Part shown: piece by piece, positions 40,770 to 47,067 of the stretch
Numbering within the stretch: the first letter of the stretch is position 1
How the letters are laid out: every line of letters begins with the position of its first letter
NCBI GenBank assembly: GCA_023461275.1
Contig: JAEYMI010000046.1
Location: 1-47,067, forward strand
Origin: Actinomycetes bacterium
Lineage (GTDB): Bacteria; Actinomycetota; Actinomycetes; Mycobacteriales; Mycobacteriaceae
DNA length: 47,067 bases
Direction: 5' to 3'
Program-made: the position numbers and the translations under genes
Notes under the pieces: model-generated
Told to the model about the DNA's origin: nothing
The model's input: only the letters and a program-made list of their open reading frames with translations
The model's database searches: none

Positions 40770-41848
40770 CGAGCGCGCAGGCGGGTAATAGCCGGTTGGC
40801 GACGGCGAAGGCCGGGCGCAAGGACGAGTTCTACACGCAGCTCAGCGACATCGAGAAGGAGTTGCGGCACTATCGCCGGCACTTCAAGGGCAAGGTGGTC
40901 TACTGCAACTGCGATGACCCGCGGGCCAGTAACTTCTTCCATTATTTCTCGTATAACTTCGAGAAGCTCGGACTCAAGAAGCTGATCGCGGCCTGCTACA
41001 AGAATCAGGACGCGGATCTGTTCAGCCAGAACGACTCCGAGCGGGCCGTGTACCTCGAATATGAGGGTGACAAGGACGGTGATCGGATCCCGGGGGCCGA
41101 CGAGATAGAAGTCCGCCATTTCGACGGCGATGGGGATTTCCGCAGTGCTGAGACCATCGAGCTGTTGAAGGAAGCTGACATCGTTGTCACAAACCCGCCA
41201 TTCTCGCTGTTCAGGGAGTACATAGCCCAACTGATTGAGCATGAGAAGAAGTTTCTGGTAATCGGCAACATGAACGCGGTGACTTACAAAGAGATCTTCC
41301 GGCACATCCAGAACAATCAGTTGTGGTACGGCCCGAGTATCCGCAGTGGCGACCGCGAGTTCGGCGTGCCCGAGGACTACCCACTGACCGCGGCAGGGGT
41401 TCGGGTCGACGACGACGGCAACAAGTTCATCCGGGTGAAGGGCGTGCGGTGGTTCACCAACCTGGACTACCCCGAGCGCCACGAGGACCTGATCCTGTAC
41501 AGGCCGTACGTTCCGGAGGAATACCCGAAGTACGTGAATTTCGACGCGATCGACGTCGCGAGTTATAAGGACATCCCTGCCGACTACGACGGGATCATGG
41601 GTGTGCCGGTCACGTTGCTGGACTACTTCAGCCCGGAGCAGTTCGAGATTCTCGGCAACAGCGATGACGCCGATCAGATGAAGGAAATGGGGGTCCGGCC
41701 ACTCGGTCAGGCCTTCATCGACGCGTACAAGTCCAACGGCGGGACCGGTCATCGCACGGCGGGTATGCGGATGTTGGGGTTGATGGAGCCGAAGCCCCGC
41801 GTGGTGTTCAAACGCATCCTGGTGCGGCGGAAAGGCGCGGACTCGTGA
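40766..41848 (+). CDS. EcoRI-type adenine-specific DNA methyltransferase
   Basis: N6-adenine methyltransferase of the M.EcoRI family. A 360-residue protein starting with the family block AKAGRKDEFYTQLSDIEKELRHY, followed by the SAM-site region KGKVVYCNCDDPRASNF and the catalytic NPPF at 143-146 (TNPPFSLFREY). Length and order of motifs match the family; target sequence cannot be read from this. Its stop overlaps the start of the DUF262-HNH gene (GTGA), so the two make one functional unit, probably modification and restriction. Slightly lower G+C than the transfer genes suggests separate acquisition. Confidence 0.9.
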   Translation: MTSAQAGNSRLATAKAGRKDEFYTQLSDIEKELRHYRRHFKGKVVYCNCDDPRASNFFHYFSYNFEKLGLKKLIAACYKNQDADLFSQNDSERAVYLEYEGDKDGDRIPGADEIEVRHFDGDGDFRSAETIELLKEADIVVTNPPFSLFREYIAQLIEHEKKFLVIGNMNAVTYKEIFRHIQNNQLWYGPSIRSGDREFGVPEDYPLTAAGVRVDDDGNKFIRVKGVRWFTNLDYPERHEDLILYRPYVPEEYPKYVNFDAIDVASYKDIPADYDGIMGVPVTLLDYFSPEQFEILGNSDDADQMKEMGVRPLGQAFIDAYKSNGGTGHRTAGMRMLGLMEPKPRVVFKRILVRRKGADS

Positions 41849-42993
41849 AGATTGAGTTCGAGCGGATCAGTGTCCGCGACCTCGTCGACGGGTACGAGGA
41901 CAATGATGAACTGGGCGTCCGCGCCTATGGCGGCAAGCTCGATGTGCGCCCGCCGTATCAGCGTGAGTTCGTCTACAAGGACAAACAGCGTGACGCGGTC
42001 ATTGAAACGGTTCGCAAGGACTTCCCGCTGAACGTGATGTACTGGGCTGTGCAGCACGACGGCACGTTCGAGGTGATTGACGGGCAGCAGCGGACCATCA
42101 GCATCTGCCAGTACGTCGAGGGCGACTTCTCGATAGAGATCGACAGTCATCAGCTCGCGTTTCACAATCTGCAGCCCGACCAGCAGGACCAGATCCTGAA
42201 CTACGAGTTGACGGTGTATCTGTGCGAGGGCACGGACTCGGAGAAGCTCGACTGGTTCAAGACGATCAACATCGCCGGCGAGAAGCTGACCGATCAGGAG
42301 CTGCGCAACGCCGTCTACCACGGGACCTGGGTGTCGGCTGCGAAGCGGTACTTCAGCAAGACCGGGTGTCCGGCGTACCAGATCGCGAGTGACTACATGA
42401 CGGGGTCGCCGATCAGACAGGACTACCTCGAAACCGCTGTGGAGTGGATCAACAACGGCAAGGTCGACGAGTACATGCGCGACCACCAGCACGACACTAA
42501 CGCCAACGAGCTGTGGCTCTACTTCAAGGGTGTGATCGACTGGGTAGCCGCAACATTCCCGAAGAAGCGCGCCCAGATGAAGTCGGTGAAGTGGGGTCCG
42601 CTGTATAACAAGCACAAGACCGACGCGCTGGACCCTGATGCACTCGAAGACAGGGTCGCGTCGCTCATGGCCGATGCGGATGTCAAGAACAAGCGAGGGA
42701 TCTACCCATACCTGCTCGGTGGCGAATTGGAGACCAAGCTCCTCGATGTCCGGGTGTTCGACGACAAGACGAAGCTCGCGGCATACGGGCAGCAGACGAA
42801 AAAAGCTGAGGCAGATGGAGTCTCGAACTGCCCGATGTGCGCTGGCGGGAGCAACAACAACGCCGGCAGGATCTATGAGTTCGAGGAGATGGATGCTGAC
42901 CATGTGACGGCGTGGTCGAAGGGCGGTGCGTCCACTCTCGCCAATTGCGAGATGCTGTGCGTCACGCACAATCGCTCGAAGGGCAATCGGTAG
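41845..42993 (+). CDS. DUF262-HNH endonuclease
   Basis: A 382-residue two-domain protein. The N-terminal DUF262 (GmrS/ParB-like NTPase) domain has PPYQREFVY (37-44) and IDGQQRTI (78-85). The C-terminal HNH nuclease has CPMC (329-332), DADHVTAWSKGG with catalytic-type Asp352/His353, and CEMLCVTHNRSKG (Cys368, Cys372, His375, Asn376), giving a zinc-bound beta-beta-alpha finger. DUF262 enzymes such as GmrSD cut modified phage DNA in an NTP-dependent way. Pairing with an adjacent adenine methyltransferase instead suggests a restriction partner guarded by methylation. GTG start, GTGA overlap. Confidence 0.88.
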   Translation: MKIEFERISVRDLVDGYEDNDELGVRAYGGKLDVRPPYQREFVYKDKQRDAVIETVRKDFPLNVMYWAVQHDGTFEVIDGQQRTISICQYVEGDFSIEIDSHQLAFHNLQPDQQDQILNYELTVYLCEGTDSEKLDWFKTINIAGEKLTDQELRNAVYHGTWVSAAKRYFSKTGCPAYQIASDYMTGSPIRQDYLETAVEWINNGKVDEYMRDHQHDTNANELWLYFKGVIDWVAATFPKKRAQMKSVKWGPLYNKHKTDALDPDALEDRVASLMADADVKNKRGIYPYLLGGELETKLLDVRVFDDKTKLAAYGQQTKKAEADGVSNCPMCAGGSNNNAGRIYEFEEMDADHVTAWSKGGASTLANCEMLCVTHNRSKGNR

Positions 42994-43031
42994 CGGGGTC
43001 GTCTGGCCACGACAGCTGGCGATGATCTGTG

Positions 43032-43147
43032 GTGTCCGTAAGAGCGGCCACGCGCTCAGTTCGACCGACCAGGTCTTACGGACACCTGCCGTCGCTGGTC
43101 GAGCGTTCGATGGTGGTCTGTCCGGTCAACGACCGGCTTGCGGACAG
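43032..43147. other. Structured intergenic segment with two related hairpins
   Basis: GTGTCCGTAAGA (43032-43043) pairs with TCTTACGGACAC (43074-43085), 12 bp perfect. Then CTGTCCG / CGGACAG (43118-43124, 43141-43147) encloses CCGGTC / GACCGG. Both outer stems share TGTCCG ... CGGACA. It lies between the DUF262-HNH gene and the next plus-strand gene. It could be a terminator-attenuator, tandem operators or a small RNA. Confidence 0.55.
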
Positions 43148-43180
43148 ATCTAAGGGCCTTCCAAATGGGATCATCGTTGG

Positions 43181-44041
43181 GTGACGACACCAGAGGGCTT
43201 TCTCAGTGAGGAGCATCAGCAGCGCTGGGCGGCCGCGACGTACCTGATCCGCGGAGGCGAACTCGCGCTCGTCGGTGCAGTCGACCCGAACCCAGGCAGC
43301 TTCCTCGCCTTCGCCGATCAGCTGTACCAATGGGAGAAGGTGTCGACGTGGTCACGTAGCTATCTGACCGCAGGCATTGAGCACATGCTGTTGTGGGCCG
43401 ACCTGGTGGCGCCCTACTCGTTCGACGAGACACATATCAATCACGTGAGGTACCGGCCCTACTTGCTGATGGCACGGGCTGGGCTGGAGTCAGGCGCTCA
43501 TGCGGTGTGGTTGCTCGCTGATGTCGGCGATCCACGTGATTGCGTACGTCGCCTGCTGCGGATGATGTACAAGGACTTCGGCTACCAGCGCAAGGCGCAG
43601 CTGGCCAGGGGGCGTCCTGTCGAGCACATCGAGCAGCGGATGGCTGACACGGTGCAGCGCGCCACCGACCTCGGAGTGGGGGTCGCGCCGCAGAACCAGC
43701 CGCCCGGATACGAGGAACTGGTGAAGCAAGCCGCCGCCACGGTCGGGGGTGATGTCGACCAATGGTCGTTCCTGTGGAACGCGGCGAGTGGCGCCGGGCA
43801 CGGCCAGAACTGGTTCGGCACTGTCGGTTACGACGTAGAACTGGGCGAAGAGTACGAGCCCGGGCATTTCCGGAGCACACAGACTCCCGACGCCGTTTTC
43901 ATCACCGAGATGGTGGAAGCGGCTGCGGACACCCTGCAATGGGGTGTGTTTCGCTGGCTAGACCTCGCGGGCTACGACGCGCCCGCGAGACTCACGGACG
44001 CGATTACTCGTGTGCACGAGCGCATGCCGAAGAAAGAGTGA
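43181..44041 (+). CDS. Hypothetical protein next to the methyltransferase-nuclease pair
   Basis: Unrecognised 286-residue helical soluble protein. Noted segments: RYRPYLLMARAGLESGAHAVWLLAD, VRRLLRMMYKDFGYQRK, and WSFLWNAASGAGHGQNWFG, the last resembling the S/A-x-x-x-H-G motif seen in several actinobacterial helical proteins of unknown role, some of them HEPN-like. No clear HEPN R-x4-6-H signature is seen. GTG start without a strong ribosome binding site. Same strand as the restriction-like pair, separated by 187 bases of structured DNA; shared function is possible but unproven. Confidence 0.7.
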   Translation: MTTPEGFLSEEHQQRWAAATYLIRGGELALVGAVDPNPGSFLAFADQLYQWEKVSTWSRSYLTAGIEHMLLWADLVAPYSFDETHINHVRYRPYLLMARAGLESGAHAVWLLADVGDPRDCVRRLLRMMYKDFGYQRKAQLARGRPVEHIEQRMADTVQRATDLGVGVAPQNQPPGYEELVKQAAATVGGDVDQWSFLWNAASGAGHGQNWFGTVGYDVELGEEYEPGHFRSTQTPDAVFITEMVEAAADTLQWGVFRWLDLAGYDAPARLTDAITRVHERMPKKE

Positions 44042-44044
44042 AAT

Positions 44045-44081
44045 AACGATCCCCAATGCCGCGTGGGCATTGGGGATCGTT
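44045..44081. terminator. Bidirectional terminator between convergent genes
   Basis: AACGATCCCCAATGC (44045-44059), 7-base loop, perfect 15-bp return arm (44067-44081). Confidence 0.85.
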
Positions 44082-44099
44082 GGGGGGTGAGAACTCTTG

Positions 44100-44375
44100 T
44101 TAGAGAGGTCGTTTGAATACGGCCCGCTTCTTGGTCGCGTAGGTGGTCTTGTAGGGGTATTCGCACAACCGGCGTCCGGCGGCATCGGCGTCTCGGTCAG
44201 CGTGCTCGAAACTTTCCGACTCGATGCTGACCAGTTCCCAACCCTGCCCGCCGAGTATGTCCAGGGCATCGACCAAAGTAAAGAGCTGAGTACCGCGCTT
44301 CCAGCAGAACTGACGTCCGTTGGTCGTGTTGTGGATCGTGAAGAAGGCCTGGTTGTACTCCCAGCGCTGAGCCAT
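44100..44375 (-). CDS. DUF4177-like small protein
   Basis: A 91-residue protein that opens with QRWEYNQAFFTI and has LDILGGQGWELVSIES ... AVFKRPL, the strand-helix-strand pattern of DUF4177-type proteins. Role unknown. The ATG lies 6 bases after the stop of the upstream secreted-protein gene; its GGAGG is formed by the last codons of that gene, so the pair is co-transcribed. Confidence 0.7.
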   Translation of the reverse strand: MAQRWEYNQAFFTIHNTTNGRQFCWKRGTQLFTLVDALDILGGQGWELVSIESESFEHADRDADAAGRRLCEYPYKTTYATKKRAVFKRPL

Positions 44376-44381
44376 GCCGTT

Positions 44382-44750
44382 CTACCTCCGCTTGATGAGC
44401 TTGATGTCGCCGATGGATACGCCGCCGAGAAACACGTGGCCGTAGTAGTTTTGGCCCCGCTTGGTGAAGGTGTAGCGGGCGAGGTTCACGTCGGCGTAGC
44501 CGCCGCGAGGTGTCGAGATCAGCCGCAGCGGCGTGGGGCTGTTGCCGTAGATCGCGTTGCCCCGCACCGTGACGTCCTGGGACACAGGGAAGATGCCGTA
44601 GCTGATGGTGGTCAGGGTGTAGCGGCCGTTGTCTACGGCTGCGGCGGCAGAGCCCGCGTTCACGGTGGCGATACCGAGGGTGCCGGTCAGGGTGGCGCCG
44701 GCGATGGCCGTGGCGGTGGCCATGCGCTTGAGGGTGGTTCGAGTGGTCAT
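44382..44750 (-). CDS. Small secreted protein
   Basis: A 122-residue exported protein: signal peptide MATATAIAGATLTGTLGIATVNAGSAAAA (cleavage near 38), then a beta-rich mature part (DNGRYTLTTISYGIFPVSQDVTVRGNAIYG ... YTFTKRGQNYYGHVFLGGVSIGDIKLIKRR). The start of the mature part resembles that of 38550-38876. AAGGA lies 10 bases before ATG. Function unknown; exported mobile-element proteins can act at the cell surface. Confidence 0.75.
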   Translation of the reverse strand: MTTRTTLKRMATATAIAGATLTGTLGIATVNAGSAAAAVDNGRYTLTTISYGIFPVSQDVTVRGNAIYGNSPTPLRLISTPRGGYADVNLARYTFTKRGQNYYGHVFLGGVSIGDIKLIKRR

Positions 44751-44798
44751 GGGGGTGTTCCTTCGTTCGTTGGTGCTGGGATTGTCCAGGTGTACGCC

Positions 44799-45728
44799 TT
44801 AGCGCAGGTTCTCCGGCAGCATGACGGCCTTGTTGCCGTTGCCGATGGAGAGCGCCACGGGATTGTCCAGGCCGGCGACCCGGGCGTAGGAGGTGACCGG
44901 GACCGAGGTCGACGGGGAGACCTGCAGCGGGTCACCCGGTGCGCAGGTCAGCGGCGGATCGGCCGAGGTGGCGGCCAACGGGTTGCCCTGGGCGTCGCGC
45001 CGGCCGCTGGCGGTGTTGGTCTGCCCGTTGAGGTCGGCACTGACGAAGTCCAGGGGCGTGACGGTGTAGAGGTTCCCCCGGCCGCTGGACATCTTGTCAC
45101 TGGTCGTCGCCGTGGTGGCCACCGCGAAGTATTCGCCGGGGCACTGGGGTGCCGGGTCGGTGACCCGGCTGATGCCGTTGATGCGGTAGGTGATCTTGCC
45201 GGACGGGTCGGTCACGGTGCCGCCGATGGCCACCCGGCGCGAGGCCGGGTAGACCTCATCGAGGGGATCGGTCGATGCGGCAGGCCCGGCCGACGCCGAC
45301 GGCGACGGCCTATCTCCCGACTGTTGCGTCGCCGTCGGCGTCGAGTCGCCCCCGCCGCACGCGACGGCGACGATCCCGACAACGAGGATCACGGCCAGCG
45401 CCGCGGTGATGGTGCTGAGGATGCGGACCCGCTTGCCGGCGAACGCGCTGGCCAGACCGGGTCGTGCCGCGGTGGGTGCAGGCCGTCCGGCGATGGCGGC
45501 GAGGGCCTGTTCGTCGAGGGTCGGCGCGGCCGGATCAGCCAGCGCCGCGTCGTAGCGAGCCCGCCGGGCTGGATCTCCGAGAATCGCCCGAGCGGTATCG
45601 ATCCGGCTGCGTGACAGGGCATCTCGTGGATCGACGGAGTTGAGCCGTGCGGTGAGTTGGGCTGCCAGAGCTTCGGGCGGCTGACGCCGGTCGAGGCTGT
45701 GGATCGTGTACAGGTCGATGTGTGGCAT
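44799..45728 (-). CDS. J-domain-like single-pass membrane protein
   Basis: A 309-residue protein. Residues 4-65 resemble a J domain (LYTIHSLDRRQPPEALAAQLTARLN ... IDTARAILGDPARRARYDAAL), including the A-x-x-I-L-x-D-P-x-R-R-x-x-Y-D end, but the HPD tripeptide needed to stimulate Hsp70 is absent. One membrane helix (ILSTITAALAVILVVGIVAVACG) carries a Cys in a lipobox-like VACG; a Ser/Pro linker and an extracytoplasmic domain of about 170 residues follow. ATG 45728 is 12 bases from GGAGG. Known only as a family of mobile elements and actinobacteria; role unknown. Confidence 0.72.
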   Translation of the reverse strand: MPHIDLYTIHSLDRRQPPEALAAQLTARLNSVDPRDALSRSRIDTARAILGDPARRARYDAALADPAAPTLDEQALAAIAGRPAPTAARPGLASAFAGKRVRILSTITAALAVILVVGIVAVACGGGDSTPTATQQSGDRPSPSASAGPAASTDPLDEVYPASRRVAIGGTVTDPSGKITYRINGISRVTDPAPQCPGEYFAVATTATTSDKMSSGRGNLYTVTPLDFVSADLNGQTNTASGRRDAQGNPLAATSADPPLTCAPGDPLQVSPSTSVPVTSYARVAGLDNPVALSIGNGNKAVMLPENLR

Positions 45729-46033
45729 GGAAATCCATTACCTCCGTGAATAGTCCGAACGGGTGTGACGTGCGCAAACGAGTCCGTTGCGAGGTTTCGG
45801 ACTATTACTAACAGCGATATGCGACAGCGAGAAGCGCTGCGGAAGAGGCGGTTACGGGGCGCTCGGCAGATGCGGCACTTCCCTCAATTAGTAACCGCCG
45901 CATACCCTATCACACGATGTCAACACTGTGACACACTTCACATCTGGTCGTTCGGATGGATGACTTGGAATGGGACGACCCCGGCGCGGGTGTGCGCCGG
46001 GGCCGTGGGGAGCGCCCCTGGCGGGGCGCCGTT
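45729..46033. other. Promoter/operator region upstream of the J-like gene
   Basis: No gene is supported. AATAGTCCGAA (45749-45759) and TTCGGACTATT (45796-45806) form a perfect 11-bp inverted repeat, with TTACTAA (45805) and TTAGTAA (45889) as a wider pair. ACACGATGT near 45912 resembles the GACACGAT iterons of 26276-26632. Confidence 0.5.
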
Positions 46034-46192
46034 TCATCGGCCGGTCAGGGTTTCGGCGGCGATGACGGCGTCGACCAGGCGATCGAGAGCCTCGGACCGG
46101 CATGGCCGGCAACCTCGCTCATCGTGGATGGCCGAGCGTCCGCACGTCGGGCAGCGCAGGACGGTCGGCGTGGACGGATACAGGTTCTGCAT
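46034..46192 (-). CDS. Small zinc-ribbon protein
   Basis: A 52-residue protein (MQNLYPSTPTVLRCPTCGRS at the N-terminus) with CPTC (14-17) and CRPC (28-31), a four-cysteine zinc ribbon, then a short helix (SEALDRLVDAVIAAE). Its ATG shares one base with the ardA stop (TGATG), so it is translated as part of the ardA operon. It is short and easily missed. Likely a nucleic-acid or protein-binding accessory of the antirestriction operon. Confidence 0.6.
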   Translation of the reverse strand: MQNLYPSTPTVLRCPTCGRSAIHDERGCRPCRSEALDRLVDAVIAAETLTGR

Positions 46193-46746
46193 CAGAAGCT
46201 CCGGAACACATAGACCTCGCCGGCGGGGGCGCGCTCGACGCTGTAGTCCCCGGCCAGGTCGCGGGCGTATCTGCCGACGTCGAAATAGTCGCGCAGCTCG
46301 TCGGGCACGCCGTCGAGCAGGCCGCACTCCTCGACGAGGTCCTCGACATACGCGGTGAAGCTCGGCCAGACGCCGGCGAAGGCCTGCTCGAAGTCGCTGA
46401 CGACAGGACGATCTGAATCTCCTTGTGCTGTATAGCTTCCCGACCGAACCCACGCGCAGATGGCTGGCCACTGCTCGGGTCCCACTTCGGTATAGACCTC
46501 GCCCCACTCGCCGGCCTCTTGCGGGCTCATCTCGCCGTCGACGGGGATGTTGTCGGTGTCGAGGCACCAGAGTTCTTCATGGCTGTGTTCGGGTATCGGC
46601 CGGCCGTGCAGCTGTGACGTGGTGATCTCGGCGGCCTCGGTGCATGAATACCAATCGCCGACGAGGCGGCCCTCGTTATAGCACTGGAGGCAGCCGATCC
46701 AGACGCGGGGTTCGTCGACGTCGGGACGGTTCTGGGTGGCCGTCAT
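46192..46746 (-). CDS. ardA: ArdA-family antirestriction protein
   Basis: DNA-mimic protein that inhibits type I restriction enzymes during entry into a new host. The 184-residue acidic protein shows the family plan: PRVWIGCLQCYNEGRLVGDWY at the N-terminus, FEQAFAGVWPSFTAYVEDLVEECGLL, and DYFDVGRYARDLAGDYSVERAPAGEVYVFRSF at the C-terminus. ATG overlaps the upstream gene's stop (ATGA). Its presence supports conjugative or mobilisable transfer of the element. Confidence 0.92.
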   Translation of the reverse strand: MTATQNRPDVDEPRVWIGCLQCYNEGRLVGDWYSCTEAAEITTSQLHGRPIPEHSHEELWCLDTDNIPVDGEMSPQEAGEWGEVYTEVGPEQWPAICAWVRSGSYTAQGDSDRPVVSDFEQAFAGVWPSFTAYVEDLVEECGLLDGVPDELRDYFDVGRYARDLAGDYSVERAPAGEVYVFRSF

Positions 46747-46928
46747 GACAATGCTCCGATCAGGTTCTCGACGCGCTCGGCCGCGTGGCCGACGTCGGTG
46801 GTGTGGTGGTCGATGGCGTCTTCCAACGCCCAGATGGCTTGTACGAGCGCGTGATCACCGGTGAGGCGGTGTTTCTCGCCGACGGTCCATGCACGTGCGA
46901 TGAGCGCCTCCGCGGCTGTCGTGGTCAT
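46743..46928 (-). CDS. Small hypothetical protein of the ardA operon
   Basis: Unrecognised 61-residue helical protein (TTTAAEALIARAWTVGEKHRLTGDHALVQAIWALEDAIDHHTTDVGHAAERVENLIGAL). ATG 46928 is preferred over ATG 46934 because it forms ATGA with the upstream stop. Overlaps ardA by 4 bases. Confidence 0.65.
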   Translation of the reverse strand: MTTTAAEALIARAWTVGEKHRLTGDHALVQAIWALEDAIDHHTTDVGHAAERVENLIGALS

Positions 46929-47067
46929 GCCCATGGCAGGCTCGCGATCACGGCGTCGGCGCTGAGGCTCTCGCCGGTGATGAGCCGGTGTTGCTCGACG
47001 GCGGTCTCGACCTGGCCAGGGTTGAGCAGGTACGCCGCCCCCCCGGGGGGCGCGCCGGCGGGCGGGC
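46925..47067 (-). CDS. Partial small protein, cut by the window end
   Basis: Only the C-terminal part is present, ending LLNPGQVETAVEQHRLITGE followed by 17 residues to the stop. It resembles in style the helical 61-residue protein downstream (H-R-L-T/I-G motif shared: KHRLTGDHAL and QHRLITGESL), so the two may be related. The last 28 bases of the window are G/C runs and unreliable. First visible gene of the ardA operon. Confidence 0.5.
   Translation of the reverse strand, partial: PPAGAPPGGAAYLLNPGQVETAVEQHRLITGESLSADAVIASLPWA

Larger units (their letters stand above)
24456..47067. mobile_element. Integrative mobilisable/conjugative element at tRNA-Ser, right end outside window
   Basis: Everything after tRNA-Ser fits one element: integrase and excisionase-like protein, iteron region and SF3 helicase, relaxase candidate with oriT-like repeats, VirD4-type coupling ATPase, membrane-protein operon, serine recombinase, methyltransferase/nuclease cargo and ArdA. 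No virion genes and no VirB4-type ATPase are seen in the 22.6 kb available, so it is either mobilisable or uses an unrecognised channel. The right boundary is not reached. Confidence 0.8.

Noticed and set aside
43181..44041. HEPN toxin call for the 286-residue protein
   Set aside because: Helical and in a defence-like setting, but the R-x4-6-H catalytic signature is not evident.
44097..45614. 505-codon plus-strand frame opposite the secreted and J-like genes
   Set aside because: Antisense shadow; the minus-strand genes have signal peptides, membrane segments and ribosome binding sites.
24456..47067. Prophage
   Set aside because: No capsid, portal, terminase, tail or lysis genes are recognisable; relaxase, coupling ATPase and ArdA fit a mobilisable element.

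Overview
The window is high-GC actinobacterial chromosome from a mycolic-acid bacterium (order Mycobacteriales). The left half carries the arabinogalactan synthesis locus (emb, aftA, dprE2, dprE1, GtrA-like, glfT1, wzt, wzm), which is diagnostic of that group, plus the proteasome activator bpa. Gene content and spacing look most like Gordonia or a close relative. The genus is an inference, the order is firm. Both window ends are low-complexity G/C runs and may be contig ends.

Positions 1-24456 are host backbone. The minus strand holds an Emb arabinosyltransferase, then (after aroQ, an ArsR/SRPBCC pair and an MBL-fold hydrolase) aftA-dprE2-dprE1, which make decaprenyl-phospho-arabinose and start the arabinan. 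A secreted lipase, two FAD oxidoreductases, an aldo/keto reductase, a GtrA-type membrane protein and a GT-C glycosyltransferase follow. Then comes wzm-wzt-glfT1 (galactan initiation and export), bpa, a class-V aminotransferase-like protein without an evident PLP lysine, and two tandem MarR regulators. Intergenic spaces hold REP-like repeats and two 68-bp palindromes whose arms covary.

A tRNA-Ser(TGA) at 24371-24455 is the insertion point of an integrative mobile element that runs from the tyrosine integrase (24577) past the end of the window. No attR was found. The element has a non-coding region with seven copies of GACACGAT, an excisionase-like HTH protein, an SF3 replicative helicase, a second repeat region and an oriT-like region. 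A divergent Pre/MobV-like relaxase, a VirD4-type coupling ATPase and a tightly overlapping operon of small membrane proteins follow. The rest is cargo: secreted proteins, an XRE regulator, a serine recombinase with a partner, a J-like membrane protein, and an ArdA antirestriction operon with a small zinc-ribbon gene.

The cargo also carries a translationally coupled pair, an EcoRI-type adenine methyltransferase followed by a DUF262-HNH endonuclease. This pair, together with a structured intergenic segment and an unknown 286-residue protein, is the best candidate for an undescribed defence module. A 17-bp operator, ATACCC-N5-GGGTAT, occurs upstream of the relaxase operon and twice in the coupling-protein/membrane-operon divergent promoter, which points to one regulator for transfer functions.
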